A stretch of 64,000 bases of DNA from Limnoperna fortunei (GCA_944474755.1 OX104117.1:67137522-67201521), one strand, 5' to 3'; counted from the stretch's first letter, positions 49,901 through 62,787 are shown. The notes: a model not told the origin generated them from the letters alone. Numbers and translations are program-made.

Positions 49901-52900
49901 CATTAATTGAAAACTCTATTATAATAGAGATTTAGTGCAAATAACACAGACCTGAATCTATTTTACGTTTCCTGCCAGATACAGATGACAAAAACAGCAT
50001 TGGTTTATTTCAAATTGTCTTTGTATGATGTGACACATATTCATTAATTGATATTTTAGCAGTGTATTGATTTACTCCTCTTTTTACTTGTTTGTAGTAT
50101 GTTGCATTGATTATATCAGGACCAACATCAGAACTAAATATGACAGTTGTATGTGAATTGTAACACCGTAAATGGAGAAGTTTGAATTGAATATTTGTTA
50201 TATCTATGAGTGCAACCTAAAGAATACATGTACAAAATACATCAGATTTATTTCTGATTGTTTGTATAGTAAAACATTTTTTCTGCAGTGTTATTGCATA
50301 GGATAAGTTTGTTGTTGTTTGAATGGAGTTAAATTCTACTTTCAGCAATTTCTTCAGCTATGTCATAGCAACCAGGTTTTATTGGGAGAGGAAGCTGGAG
50401 TGCCCTGAGAAATTCTGAACCTCAGTAAGGAAACTGGCAATCTTTGTCAATTAAGATTGGAGTCAAGGGCATCATGTCTGCAGTGGGATCCTGCATCTTG
50501 AGTGTTGACAGACCAAATGATCAATAATATATGAACTATCTTAACCATCAAGCCACAGTGGCCCCAATGAGTATAAGTAACAAATCACATAAACTTATTT
50601 GAAAATAACACGTGTTAAATGTGGTTACTTATGTTTCAAACACTGCATAGAAAATACACACACATTTTTCATAAATAAAAAACAATAACATCAAGAGAAA
50701 AAGGCCTGGTTTCAGAAAACATCTCAAATTTGAGGATTTCTTCAACTCATCCTTAACTCAATATTGGCCAATCAGATTGTTGGAAAATTCAAATTGAGGA
50801 AAAAACTCAAGGATTTGAAAAAATTTCAATTTGAGAAGTTTTATGAAACTGAGAGGCCTGGTGTTCCCATGTCATGGTAAAAAAAAATTACAATACTGCT
50901 GTTAACATACTACAACAGGTAATATGTCAGTTTTCTCATCAAAACCTGTATGACTTACCCAAAGTAATAAGAAGTTCGGCTGCCAAACATCTGTGTTTCC
51001 ACACAGAAGATTTACTCAACATCTGCAGTGTACTCTTCACAATGTCTTTATCTGTACAGTTTAATTGCTTCACTAAAATCTCCAATGACTAAAAAAAAAA
51101 ATAAGTTCATAATCTCAAACAGATCTTGAATTAACTTTTGAATGGTTTACAATATTCTTGAGAACACAGAAGTCTCTATTTGAAACTAAAGAAATATATG
51201 TACTAAAATAAACAGTTATTGTTTAGAAAGTGAATAACTTGTAATTTCTTCAGTTTTGTTATAAAAGGAGAAGATTTGAAAATACTTTTCCAAAAAACTA
51301 GTTATGTAACATAAGGAAATAAATTCAAGTTGTGAAACAAAGCAGTTACCTCCACGAGATTTCAAGAACATTAGAAAAATGCTTGTTATAAATAAATCCT
51401 TAATTATTTTTCACACGATTAATACGATAGCATTAAATAGGTAGCATTACTATTGATGACAGGCTGATACAAGCCCAATACATGTTTTAGCTTAAAAAGT
51501 AACTTCATAAATATCGGGCAGTTGTCTTAGGAAAACACCATCAGGGCTAATATTTCAGCTGTATTGATTGGGCAAAAGCCTCCAAATTTCTGCTGAATAT
51601 GTGATAATATATCCTAGATTTCATCACAGGATGTACGAGGATTTATTTTTAACATACCAGTGATGTGCAGTTTAACATGTATTTGGAACATATAAATTAC
51701 ATGCAAATTTGTTTTATTTAATACTCTGCTTAATTTTGTATTATAATTTCTGTGATCAGGATTTTATAGCAAATATCACAGGAATGATCAGTTATATGCT
51801 AATGCAATGACTGGTTACCTTTGCCTTGATCACTTGATCAGTTATATGATAATGCAATGACTGGTTCCCTTTGCCTTGACATGAGTGATCAGTTATATGA
51901 TAATGCAGTGACTGGTTACCTTTGCCTTGATCAGTTATATGATAATGCAATGACTGGTTACCTTTGCCTTGATCAGTTATATGATAATGCAATGACTGGT
52001 TACCTTTGCCTTGATCAGTTATATGATAATGCAATGACTGGTCACCTTTGCCTTGATCAATTATATGATAATGCAATGACTGGTTACCTTTGCCTTGACA
52101 TGAGTGATCAGTTATATAATAATGCAATGACTGGTTACCTTTGCCTTGACATGAGTGATCAGTTATATAATAATGCAATGACTGGTTACCTTTGCCTTGA
52201 CATGAGTGATCAGTTATATGATAATGCAATGACTGGTTCCCTTTGCCTTGACATGAGTGATCAGTTATATGATAATGCAATGACTGGTTACCTTTGCCTT
52301 GATCAGTTATATGCTAATGCAATGACTGGTTACCTTTGCCTTGATCAGTTATATGATAATGCAATGACTGGTTACCTTTGCCTTGATCAGTTTTATGATA
52401 ATGCCATGACTGGTTACCTTTGCCTTGACATGAGTATCCTCACTATACACTAAGGACTGCTTCAGTTTAAATTTGGCATTCTCGTCTGCTACACACAACT
52501 TTCCAAGTAATACAGATGCTTCAAAAGATATCAGATCATCTGGGTCTGGGTTGCCACAGAAATGACTAAGTACTTTTACTAATTCGGGGAACGAGTTGAC
52601 TGACTGAAAAAAAAAGGTAAACATGATTTCAACAGAAATGACACGGCATGGAAAAATGTTGACTGACAGGACATAATAAGTAAAGAAACTTATTTAGATT
52701 TTGAATTTAACATCATAACTTGCACTTAAGCCTTAAAAATGATTCTTCCCCTCTAATGTCTATTCTGAACCATGATCTTTAACCGCAACATTTAATTCAG
52801 TAAAATATATTTTGGCCAGATTTAAGTCAATATGGGTTATGTTTTATTGACAATTATATTTTTCAAGGTAATACGACATAATCTTAATGACATAAATGTC

Positions 52901-55900
52901 CTGACAATTTGCTACTGATAATAGTTTGAATTATATCCAGTTTTATTTAATATTTTGGATAAAGACATTATTCAGGGTGACCCCTGACCTTAATATTTAC
53001 CTTATTGACATACTGCACATTTTTTCCATCTATCATGGTTCTAATTAAATCCAGTCTGATGTCTGTATTGCCTATCACCAGATACTTTAGTATGACTTGT
53101 ATGACTTCTTCTTCCCACCAACCTACAACACACCATGTTAACATTTTTATATCAGTTTTATATAAATAAACAAAATGTATCAAATAATCGTATATTGGTC
53201 TCATTTTTCATCTACAAATTTAAACACAAGGAACAGATCCATCTGTTTTTATATGTTAATACATAGCAAAAAAAGCACAGTACTCAAAATGGTTCATAAC
53301 TTCTCAAGTTAAGGTAATTTTTCTCAAATATTAAAGAATAATCTTACCAACAAGAATTAATGACTTGGCAGCTTCATATCTTACTCTCTGTTCTTCGTCA
53401 GATTTCATTCTCTCCTTCAAGGCATATATAACAGTAGCATCACCACATCGTAGTAAGCCTAAATGCTAAAGTAAGAAAGAAAATAAGAAATAAAACCTGC
53501 AAGACAATTATTAAAGGCCCATTTTAGCTGGGGTCTCGGTAGATGACTGGCTATGGTAATTTTAGTTACATATACTTCTTGAATTACTGTCAACACAGAG
53601 GTTGCATGTTCCAGTCTCACTTTGGGCAGTGTATGTTGGCCTCCAGTCTATATTTACGAGGTTTGCTAGTTGCACTACCAAAGGTAAGTGATTCTAAATA
53701 GGTACTACAGCTTCCTCCCCAATAAAAATAGATGTTAAATAAAGCTGAAAAATTTATAGAAGTAGCATTATACCGCTTTAAATCAAACAAACTTTTTTTA
53801 GCTCATTGATGCTGAACTCTATACCTTCGATCTTTATATACAGTATACAATCTCAAAGGAATGGGATGTATCTATTTTTATATTATTTACAAGAATTCTT
53901 TCAATTATATATGTTTGTTTGTTTGTTTGTTTGTTTGAATGGTGTTTAACACTATTTTTAGAAAACCCCTGACCTACAGTTGGAAAACTGGCAATCGTTG
54001 TCAATTAAGATCGAAGTCGAGTACACCCTGCCTGCAGTGAGAATCTAACCAGCAATCTCAGTGTTGACAAACCATGTGATAAATAGTAGTTAACTACCTT
54101 AACTACTCGGCCATGAAGGCCCCCAAATATAAATGTCATAATTTGAAATATTGTTTGATATTTATAAATAATAAAATTCATTGAATAATGTTCATATTCA
54201 AAGATATGTACACATTAAATGTCAATATTTAGAAGTTGTAACTTCAATACCTTTTTCAATGCTGAAATGAATTTTGAAATGGATATTGAAAACTATTGGT
54301 AAAAATAGATATTGGAATTTTCAATAAAATTGAAAACTATCATATAAATAACTTTAAATTTTCATTTAAATAGACCCAGACTTAACATATTCTTTTGATA
54401 GACAAACCTTTGTAGCATCCACTCTTTCTTCCACTCTTTTGGATGCCAAGTTGTTATGTACAACAGTCTGTAAAGAAAAAATACAGAATTAACATAATGG
54501 AGAAACTACCATGTTACTGATTTTACTGGTGAGGTATGTTTAAGGCTTCCCATGTGTTAATAAACACAAAATAAACTGAAAGTTCTACTGCAGAAAAAAA
54601 TATAAATACCATTTGACTTTTTTCAATACATTAAGTATCTTATTGGGATGTTCACAACTGTACAATTATGCTTTTATGCTGAATAAGCAATATTATAATT
54701 ACGTTTAGTATAATTTATAATTAAATTAGTATTTGATCACCACATCACATCTTTATGTTAGTACCACATTTTCCTTCATAATTGACATACAAACACTCTC
54801 TAGACCATAGATAAAGAATCTTCTTGTCATGTTTTAATTTTACTTTTAATTTAATGCATATATATGTGGTCGTACAGCAGTAAAATACAATTTGAGAAAT
54901 ATTTGTTCTGAGAAGATTTCCCCTTAGTTGTTGGTTTTTCAGCTATCTTCATTTATTTATTCAGTCTCCTTGTATTCCTCCAGTAAAAACACCAAACGGC
55001 TTTAGTATTGTGTTCTATGTCTTAATTTACTCTCTAGTACATTATTCATACTCTTAGTTTCCAGAACTTACCTTGACCCTTTCCCATTTCAGGCCAGCAT
55101 ACTCCTGACTTTTGGGTTTTAATTTGTTCCAGTTGCTAGCTATATAAAAATACACAAAAAGGATAGTAAAAAGACAGAGGGAGTTAATTCATTGCAATCT
55201 TCAATCACTACAAATGCATTATATGGTGTGTTGTGTTACATGAATTCATGTGAAATATGAATCAAATACAAATTGTGGTCATTAATATTCGTAAGGTATC
55301 TATATTTGTTGAATTCACTAGTAACTAGATGTAATAAACAATGTCTCAATTTTTTTAACGTTTTGAGAAAAAACCTAACATTTTACAAGGTTTTAAACTC
55401 TTGAAGCAAAAAATAAAGCATTATACATAGTCTGGTACATTTGTAAAAATTTTTTATAGATATGGATTAAAACATTTTTTGTAATGAATGATATACATCT
55501 TGAGTGTCTAACAGAGATTCTTTTTGATAAACATAAAGAAAAAACATGATCTAATATCTACAACATAAACAGTAATAAAAGCCAGCTTCCAAATTTCATC
55601 ACTGAATTGAGATCAGGCACCACCATATTTTAGATACGACAATACAGTATTTTAGATTGCTGAACATGTAAAAGGATGTATAAACCTTCACAAAATTTAA
55701 TTTCTTCTGGGGCTTGTCAAGGTAATTACAGAGCTGACTTTTTTCCTTCAAGATGATACATTTCAAGACAATATGCACAGACATTTCTTATGACTTTTCC
55801 CCAACTTACACCACCACTAAACTACTACAGTACCAGAAGACGTGATATAGCTGTAAAAAAATTCTTTATACAAACAATCGTAAGTAAGCTGTATATATTT

Positions 55901-58900
55901 TTTGTTTAATGAAGGCCATATATGTAACACTTTTATTGGAAATTGCACATATATGTAGCACTTTTTATCTGTAATACCACATTATATAGCACTTTTATCT
56001 TTGATAGTAACATTTTTTATCTGAAACAAGACACATGTAGCATATTTGTCAGAAACAAATTTGAAACACAGTTAAAGCACACAAAAAAAACCCACAACAG
56101 TCTTTCACTACAATAAACTTATGTCAAACTCAGTCTATCTGAAATATTCCTTGACCACATGACCCACCACACACATTTCTCACAAAGTTGTTCTCTCTTA
56201 TGTCTGACACACAAATGTTAAGTCTCAATAAAAATGCATTAGTGTATGGAAAATAATTATTTTTGGTTACCAAGAAATCAAAACTCTTATATGTCTGACT
56301 GAATGTCATTTTAAAGTTTTTTTCCACATTTTGCTAAGTCTACAAACTTAGCTTCTACTTTATTTTTTAAACACTAAGGTTAGAGCTAAGAGTAATACTA
56401 GGAAAGTGCAACTCTTATATGTCTAACTGAATGTCATTTTAAAGTTTTTCACTTTTTGCTAAGTCTACAAACTTGGTTTCTACTTTATTTTCTACACTAA
56501 GGTTAGAGCTAAGAGTAATACTAGGAAAGTACATTGTTGCAATATGTTAGATAAATGAGAGAATGATAACAAAAATAAATAATCTAGCTTCATGCAATCT
56601 ATGATTCTAAAATATCTCGGTATCATTTCAGGTGTTAGTTAGTGTAGCTAAAGTTGTCTCTACAAAGAAGTCATGAGTTTACTACCTGTATACTGTATTA
56701 TATATTAAAACTACTAAATAAATAAGTTTAATTTAAAAATATATATATAATATACCTGCCAAATACAACTCATGAAGACTAAAGAAATGCCATTCAAAAA
56801 AAGAATATTTGTGAAAGGTGGAATATGTTATTGCTGAAGCAAAAATACACATTAAATTTTTAATAATATACATAATAGATATGAAATCATTATTATAAAT
56901 ATAAAAATACAGTTGCATCAGTGACCACAGTAAAGGAAGCTTTGTATAAAGAGTAATCCCTGGTTTATATCAGCCTATTAATTTCCAAAGATGACTTTTC
57001 CAAAAAGTGCAGTTTTTTATATCAAGTTCTCCACTGAAAAACCTCAATCCTCAGCTATAATCTAATTTTGGACCAAAAGATAGCTATATAATGAGGGTAC
57101 AAACAAGCCTGAGGGTTCACATTATTTTTAACCTACCCATTATTAAAATTTAAAATCATATACAGTGTATTATATGCTGACAAAATGGAACTTCTCAACA
57201 GTGTTTTATACAATGCACAAATGATACAGTAAGGCTTATTATGACTGCCTCGTTAATGGGCAATATTCAGTCTTCATGAGTTCTAAATCATAACACAAAT
57301 ACAAAACCCTAAACTAAAACCAATGAACACATAACAACTTCCACCAGCTTTTACCTTCACTGTTACTATCATCATCAATTATTTCATCATTTTCTTCATC
57401 TAAAACAATTCATCATTTTTGAAACAAAAATATAAGAATTTAGGCCTGGTCAAGTACCAATAACTCAGTACTGAAATACACCCTTAAATGAAATTGAAAA
57501 AAAAATTATTATAAGTTTATATTATAGGTTTTATGAGGCTATACTGGTTTGGTTCTTTCCTATTTAATATGAATTAAATATTTTCTATTTAGTTTTATAC
57601 AAATAACTGGGATAATTTCACAAATCATTTCACTGAACTTAAAATCAAATTTGATAAGGTAATGAGGATCCTTTAAGCATAAAGGCTGAGAAAATTGTTT
57701 TTTAGTTTCTCTACAGTTGCATATGGTCAATATATAAATATCCTCCTAAATGTAGTACCACAAGATAAAATTATCTCCCCTTTTCTATTTGACACCATCA
57801 GATGAAATTATCTCCCATTTTTTCAATTCACAACAACTTTGTGAATATTTGTGTACATACTAACCTTGTGATAACTTGGTTGCCATTCTTACAAAGGAAG
57901 GCTTTGATTTTGCCCTGCAATAAAACACTGTGATAGAAGGAATGTTTTATAAATCTTTTAAGAATTATACTGTATAAAAATGTGAATAAATCCAGCACTT
58001 GTAATCATTATTTGTGTACTTAAAATATAAGGAGAAAAATACTAAATTCTTTTATCAAAACAATAATGTTGTATAACAACCTAGAAAATAAATACAAATT
58101 TCAGGCAATTTTATGAGTAAAAAGTATATGTAGACTAGTGGTTTAAATGTCACTTTCTCTATAATGAAAACACTTTATTTACAGTTTTAGAAAGTCTCAA
58201 ACTAAGGTTTAAAAATACATGATAAATGAATATAAAAGCAATCTCTCACTCACTGCAACTAATTTTAAATGTCTAGTCTATTTACATCTTCATATAAAAC
58301 ACTTCATTATTATTTATTGCAATGCTTTAGACTGGTCCAAAATATGGTGGTATAACCAGGGTGTACCTCTGGGTAGTTTGTAACATACAAAAACATAATT
58401 TTACACCAGTATAATTATCATAAAAATTCTTTCAAAAAAGTGGTTGTAAATTGCATGTGAATCTTTAAACAACACCTAAAGGGGATACAAATGAAAAATT
58501 AAATAGATGTTAAACAATTTGACTGAAATATACCTCTCAGATTTAGCACTGCTAACAACACTTTGTTCTTGTTGTAACATCAACCTAAACTTTTTCTCGG
58601 TAGTACTTGGACCCTTCTTTCTTCCTTTGACTTTTTCTTTATACAAGGAAAGTTTTGTTTCAGTAGCCAGTTTGCCTTGGTCACAGACACGGACGGCTGG
58701 CTTACGTTTAGTTGGATCAGCATCAGTAAAGGAATTAGTCAGTCTAGGAAATTCTTTATCTCTGGTCTACAATAGGTATTTTTTTAAATTATTTTTCTTG
58801 AAATAGATATTTTGTCTAAAGTTTGGAACATTATTCTAAATGGATATGTAGAAATAAAGTTGCCTCTGTACATTAATGCCATATGATTTGAACTTTAACG

Positions 58901-61900
58901 TAATGTGTATGTTAGATGGTTAACAACAGACCACAAACTGATTCTTTATGTTTGATTTTTGATATTTTTTCATTTGTTTGTGTTTATATTGGGAGAGGAC
59001 ACCCAAAGACATTGTGAGAGTTCTTTGTTTAACCTTAAAAACACTTTCTATTGGTTCATATTTTTTAAGTACATGTTTTTTTATGATTCACTATTCACCA
59101 AACATCAAACCATAGACAGAAATAAATTTTTATCATGGAGTCATAACATTTGCTGTATAGTAGAGGTACCAAAATAAATGTTTGCTTTATTCGGCAGTGA
59201 CAAATAGTCTTCGAATACCCATGATCTCACTTCTTACAATAATTAGCATTCTGTTCTGGTTTGTGACAGAGACATCACATATAACGGAATTTGAAAGATG
59301 TTAACTGTACAGTTTTGGTGTTTTTGTCTCATTTGAAAACTGGTTTTAATCATTTTGTTGTGCAATTGGCCCAAATATAAGTGCATTCACGTTTCATTAC
59401 ATTTTTCCTGTATTAAATTCCTTACAAAGAATAAAAGCCTAAAATCTATTTATTTTGTATTATTATTTTAACAACAAGTGGTGGTGACATTACTTATATG
59501 TATATCTATATCTTACAGTTCTAGTTAATGGTAAAACATCCGGTGGTGGTATAGGTTTAGGATAATACATAATGGGTGCAGACTTTTGAGACCGCAGTAA
59601 TCTCTTTGGCATTTTTATAGGGATTGCAGGTGCTGTTGACATCATTCTTGATACTTCTCCCCGCAAACTGGAGGCTGCTGTTGGCATCTGTTATGAAAAA
59701 TGCAGAAACTAATGAATAATTATTGCCACTCCCTTTTCCAGGAAATGCTGACAAAATGCACAGGTTTCATGGTATAATTACTTTCACTTTTCATCAGAAG
59801 ATCATAGTATTATCACTTTATACTGTGGTTGAATGAGTATTGCTTTTATAAATACTGTTTGACATGTACAAGTGAATTGTGTATGAAAAATAAGGTTAAT
59901 GGAATTGTTCTCATACATATCATGTAACAAAAATGACATCAATCATTGAATTCCAAGTCAACCTGTTTTTATATATACTTATAAGGCACACAATAGGGGG
60001 ATAATAAATACAGCTACAAAATGTTTGTTAACTTTAACTGGTAACAAGAAATTCCATAAAATAGCTTTACTGTCCCCTTTGACCATACAAAAGATTTGTT
60101 TAACAATTTTAAGATGAACTTACCCGAGCTGAAGACACCATGGTAACCTCTTTACTAGTCACTGAAATATTTACATGACATACTTAAAACAATAGGCTTG
60201 ATATAACCTTATTGCCTGGATTAATAGTTTCACTCAAGAATAAGATGCATGTTTATTTTTAAGGAACTTTAATGTTTTCAGTCATATATATATCCTGTGT
60301 ATTGGTCACATTTGAATTTACTAAAGATTGCATATACTACTAGTACGTCAGAATATTCAAGAAAATTTGGAATTACTAAAATGTTTAAAAAGCTAATAAA
60401 TTGTGGGTGATATAAAAAAGGATTATTTAGAAAAAATATTTATTATGTCCATTATCAATCCAAATTGTATTGAGTTACAAGGTCCATGTTAGTAAAATAT
60501 GAAAACAATCATCCACTCAATGGAGGCTGTAAACTCAACAGTTCCATTGATTTTGCAGTAAAAAAAAACAAATGCAGAAAAATATTTCAAACATAGTAAT
60601 AGAAATAACAATACTGCTTAAAGATATTACATAAACTCTTGTGCTTAATTTTATCCCAATGTTAAATTTAACTCTTGGTTAAAATTTAACTACAAGATGA
60701 ACAACTGGATGTTAAATTATTATTTTGTAAGAAAAAAAAAATCATTTAAATATTTCAATACTGTGTACGATACATGTATGTATTCCAGATTACTAGAACT
60801 GCAAACAGGAAAGGCAGAAAACACATACATATATCAATATACAAATAACAGTAAAAAAGTATGAAATAAATGCAACAGTTTTATTTGATCGTTACAAAAG
60901 CAGTGTCCAACAGTACTCTCAGTTCTTTTAATTTGTAATACTTTGTCTTATCGCTATTTTGCAGTATTTTCCTTTGATCTTTGTGTGCGATATTATTCCA
61001 TCTCACTCTACTAGCATGAGATGGGCCCATCTCAGCTCGCTGTCAAGACATCGTTAAGTAAACACTGTGACATTACAAAACAGCGATAAACATATTATTT
61101 ACTTTTTATGAAACTCAATGCATTTTCTAGTCATCTCATCTCAGAGCTGTCGCCCTTCGATAAGATATGGACGAGAAAACACATCTCGTTTCAAAAAATG
61201 TAAATAACCTATAAATACAGCAGTTGTTATTCTAGTTCACTTCATAGTTCACAGCCATTATTATTTTATGTAAAATATAAAGGTTTTAGCAGATAGCCTC
61301 ATTGTTACTTACTTTCCATGTTTTGTAGAATACTGGACTGTGTCTTGGTTCTCTCGTTTTCGGATTGTGATGGTCGGACTGATAACATTGTTGCATTATA
61401 AACTTTGTCATACATCCTGTATACTTTCTTGGCCAACTTGTCCAAATCACTTTTCTGTAACATAAATAATTAAATGACTTTTCTGTAAAATAAGTAATTA
61501 AATAACTTTTCTGTAACATACATGTAAGTAATTGTTTTTATCAGACATCTTCTAATACAAAATGTATGGTGTCCAGATCAAAATAACGGAAATTGACATT
61601 AGGATGGTAATTTGTTTTATCTAAAAGAGGGGAATTTTGTAATGTGTAAATGGGTGGTACTCGGGAATTTAACACATGCTAATGAGTAGCATGCATTTGG
61701 CATTCAAATTTCAGTGGCTTTAATCCTATAATAGTTTTTTTTAATTGCAATGAAGAAAATCTTTGGAAGTTGAGGTGCAAGTACACTGTTTTGTAAAATA
61801 GTTGTTCAGTTAGAAAAGAATCTTTCTGAACACTATGATCATGTTTTACTCACATAAACATTTGAGACATCTATTTCATGTTTCTCTGTCTTTCTCCATG

Positions 61901-62787
61901 GAAGGCCCTCAAACTCTTTATCATCTGTGAATACAATGCTTTTTTAAATTATTATTTTAAACTTAATTTAAATCCTCACTCAATTTGTAAGACCACATGA
62001 AAAAGTAAAATTTACAACAATTTCACATATACAGTTCTTAAATCTACAATTGCACAAATAAAGTTCTTAAATTGACAACAATTACACACATAAAGTTCTT
62101 TTTTAAAGCAGGGTGTTTTTGCCACATTAAGACAAAGTGTAATGCATGCTTTGATGTATATGCTTTGCACAAGCCAGGCAGGCTCTTTATATGCTAAATC
62201 ACATATCTAAGACTGGACATGGCAGTCCCTTCTGATGAATTATTCTGTCCCTGAAATGACCAGTCTACTGACAAGTACCAGTATTCTTAATAGAGAGGTA
62301 TCTTAATCATAGCCAGTAATAAACTAGAATGAATAATTATACCCTCGCAGTGTTTTTTTTACGATAATCCGACAAATCACAAAACAATCCGTATTATAAC
62401 GGCAATAAAATTCGACCTGGTAATAGACCAACCATATAATGCACTCTAAATAAGTACACTTGTTTGAAGTGTTATGCCAATATCAGTAGTTTTTATTCCT
62501 ATGTCATGGCATTAAATTTTATTTGTAGAAGAGAATTATTATACTCTGAATAAAAATAGAACAATTAACAGTTGTTAAAACTGCATCTAAGGAAGAAATA
62601 CATTTTTCTGATTACTCACATTTCTGCAAAAAGCTACCAGGGACAGCCAAAGGCATCTGATGATAAGACAATGGATCCAGCTCCATCATGATTTCATAAT
62701 GGTCGCCATATTCAAACCTGTGATGCTCTGACTGCCAGTACTCTAGAACTATATCACGATCCTCCTCTTCCACTTCTCTTAAAAAGG
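46848..62787 (-). CDS. HEAT-repeat protein (HEATR4-like?), 20 exons, 5' end outside the model
   Basis: Exons on the minus strand: 62787-62620, 61924-61854, 61454-61313, 60161-60124, 59687-59517, 58766-58534, 57914-57865, 57399-57355, 55139-55072, 54467-54408, 53465-53348, 53122-53001, 52603-52418, 51088-50959, 49867-49785, 49385-49312, 48924-48873, 48118-48032, 47359-47268, 46986-46848. Every junction is GT-AG and all 19 phases agree; the total is 2,129 nt (708 residues plus stop, after a split first codon). The N-terminal third is polar and basic, with a WQSEHHRFEYGDHYEIM segment and a MYYPKPIPPP segment. The C-terminal two thirds are helical HEAT repeats (VRYEAAKSLILVG, VRLASAKALTALG, DTRSQAVISV). 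HEAT repeats are protein-binding scaffolds. Length and layout suggest HEATR4, but I cannot confirm this without a search. Confidence 0.88.
47976..48069. repeat. 57-bp tandem duplication spanning an exon/intron junction
   Basis: On the minus strand the unit runs from GAACTGGA (exon) through the donor ATGGTAAGAC to TACACTACAGTA (intron). It is followed by a second copy of the exon part and donor with one substitution. Confidence 0.9.
48032..48118 (-). CDS. HEAT gene exon with duplicated donor
   Basis: Encodes GTLGMKNERIIRILLEMLEL then DSSDYVRLM. Donor ATG|GTAAGA at 48031. A 57-bp duplication puts an identical donor at 47974; using it adds 19 residues in frame. Confidence 0.85.
50310..50565 (-). 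mobile_element. SINE copy in a HEAT-gene intron
   Basis: It carries the ordered blocks of the 37033-37299 SINE: GAGGAAGCTGGAGTGCCCTG, GAAACTGGCAATCTTTGTCA, GGAGTCAAGGGCATCATG, and the tRNA-like end CCATCAAGCCACAGTGGCCC read inverted. CpG positions have mostly decayed to TpG/CpA, so it is old. Confidence 0.75.
51785..52437. repeat. Minisatellite, 14 copies of a 42- or 51-bp unit carrying a splice donor
   Basis: Unit (plus strand): TTATATGATAATGCAATGAC TGGTTACCTTTGCCTTGATC AG, with a 9-base ACATGAGTG-type insertion in some copies. On the minus strand each unit contains GGCAAAG|GTAACC. Two copies (near 51860 and 52232) have GGGAACC and lose the GT; one (near 52036) has GTGACC. The rightmost unit overlaps the exon 52418-52603. 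Unit lengths are multiples of three, which explains long spurious open frames on both strands. Confidence 0.92.
52418..52603 (-). CDS. HEAT gene exon ending in a minisatellite unit
   Basis: Encodes SVNSFPELVKVLSHFCGNPD through to KLKQSLVYSEDTHVKAK. The preferred donor AAAG|GTAACC (52417/52416) is inside the first unit of a 14-copy tandem repeat. A weaker donor TTA|GTGTAT at 52450 would end the exon 33 bases earlier, also in frame. Both give phase 0, so transcripts are needed to choose. Confidence 0.75.
53348..53465 (-). CDS. HEAT gene exon: clear HEAT repeat
   Basis: Encodes HLGLLRCGDATVIYALKERM then KSDEEQRVRYEAAKSLILVG, a canonical HEAT helix pair with the conserved V-R-x-x-A-A-x-x-L pattern. 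Acceptor CTTTAG, donor GTTG|GTAAGA. Confidence 0.9.
53516..53752 (+). mobile_element. SINE copy, plus orientation
   Basis: It starts with the tRNA-like head (GGCCCATTTTAGCTGGGGTC, then CAACACAGAGGTTGCATGTT and CCAGTC near the B box) and ends with CAGCTTCCTCCCCAATAAAA and TGTTAAATAAAGC, matching the SINE body. Old and diverged. Confidence 0.65.
53913..54124 (-). mobile_element. SINE copy, minus orientation
   Basis: It begins with GTTTG tandem units and GAATGGTGTTTAACAC, lacks the CTCCGG core, then has GAAAACTGGCAATCGTTGTC, CGAAGTCGAGTACACCCTGC and the inverted tRNA-like head ending CGGCCATGAAGGCCCC. It faces the copy at 53516-53752 within one intron. Confidence 0.75.
56282..56533. repeat. Tandem duplication of about 125 bp in an intron
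   Basis: The segment starting ACTCTTATATGTCTGACTGA and ending AGAGTAATACTAGGAAAGTG is followed immediately by a second copy with small deletions and substitutions. Confidence 0.85.
58534..58766 (-). CDS. HEAT gene exon: long basic linker
   Basis: The largest exon (233 bp). It encodes TRDKEFPRLTNSFTDADPTK and a Lys/Arg-rich segment (KEKVKGRKKGPSTTEKK) ahead of the acidic exon at 57355-57399 (DEENDEIIDDDSN). This charged region looks disordered and separates the N-terminus from the HEAT repeats. Donor GAGAG|GTATAT. Confidence 0.87.
60946..61213 (+). mobile_element. MITE-like repeat, copy A (intron)
   Basis: It contains TCGCTATTTTGCAGTATTTT CCTTTGATC, the palindrome GAGATGGGCCCATCTC, CAGCTCGCTGTCAAGAC and ACATCTCGTTTCAAAAAATG. 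The same sequence occurs inverted at 62849-63086. Copy A has about 40 extra bases near 61110-61150. Confidence 0.85.
61313..61454 (-). CDS. HEAT gene exon with a triplicated acceptor region
   Basis: Encodes KSDLDKLAKKVYRMYDKVYN through to SSILQNME. The acceptor TTACAG|AAAAGT at 61455 lies in the first of three 28-bp tandem copies. The donor is GAAA|GTAAGT (phase 1). Confidence 0.85.
61455..61525. repeat. 28-bp repeat, about 2.5 copies, at a splice acceptor
   Basis: ACTTTTCTGTAACATAAATA ATTAAATG and two variants in tandem. On the minus strand each carries TTACAG|AAAAGT, so three near-identical acceptor sites (about 61455, 61483 and 61511) stand in a row. A shift of 28 bases would break the frame. 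Confidence 0.85.
62620..62787 (-). CDS. HEAT gene: most 5' certain exon
   Basis: Encodes FLREVEEEDRDIVLEYWQSE through FEYGDHYEIMMELDPLSYHQ to SFLQK. Acceptor TATTTCAG, donor AAAT|GTGAGT. It starts with two bases of a split codon, so at least one coding exon lies upstream. Confidence 0.85.

Noticed and set aside
51792..52453. Repeat-rich open frames on both strands of the minisatellite (162 and 198 codons)
   Set aside because: They are by-products of 42- and 51-bp units; the real exon uses a different frame and ends in the first unit.
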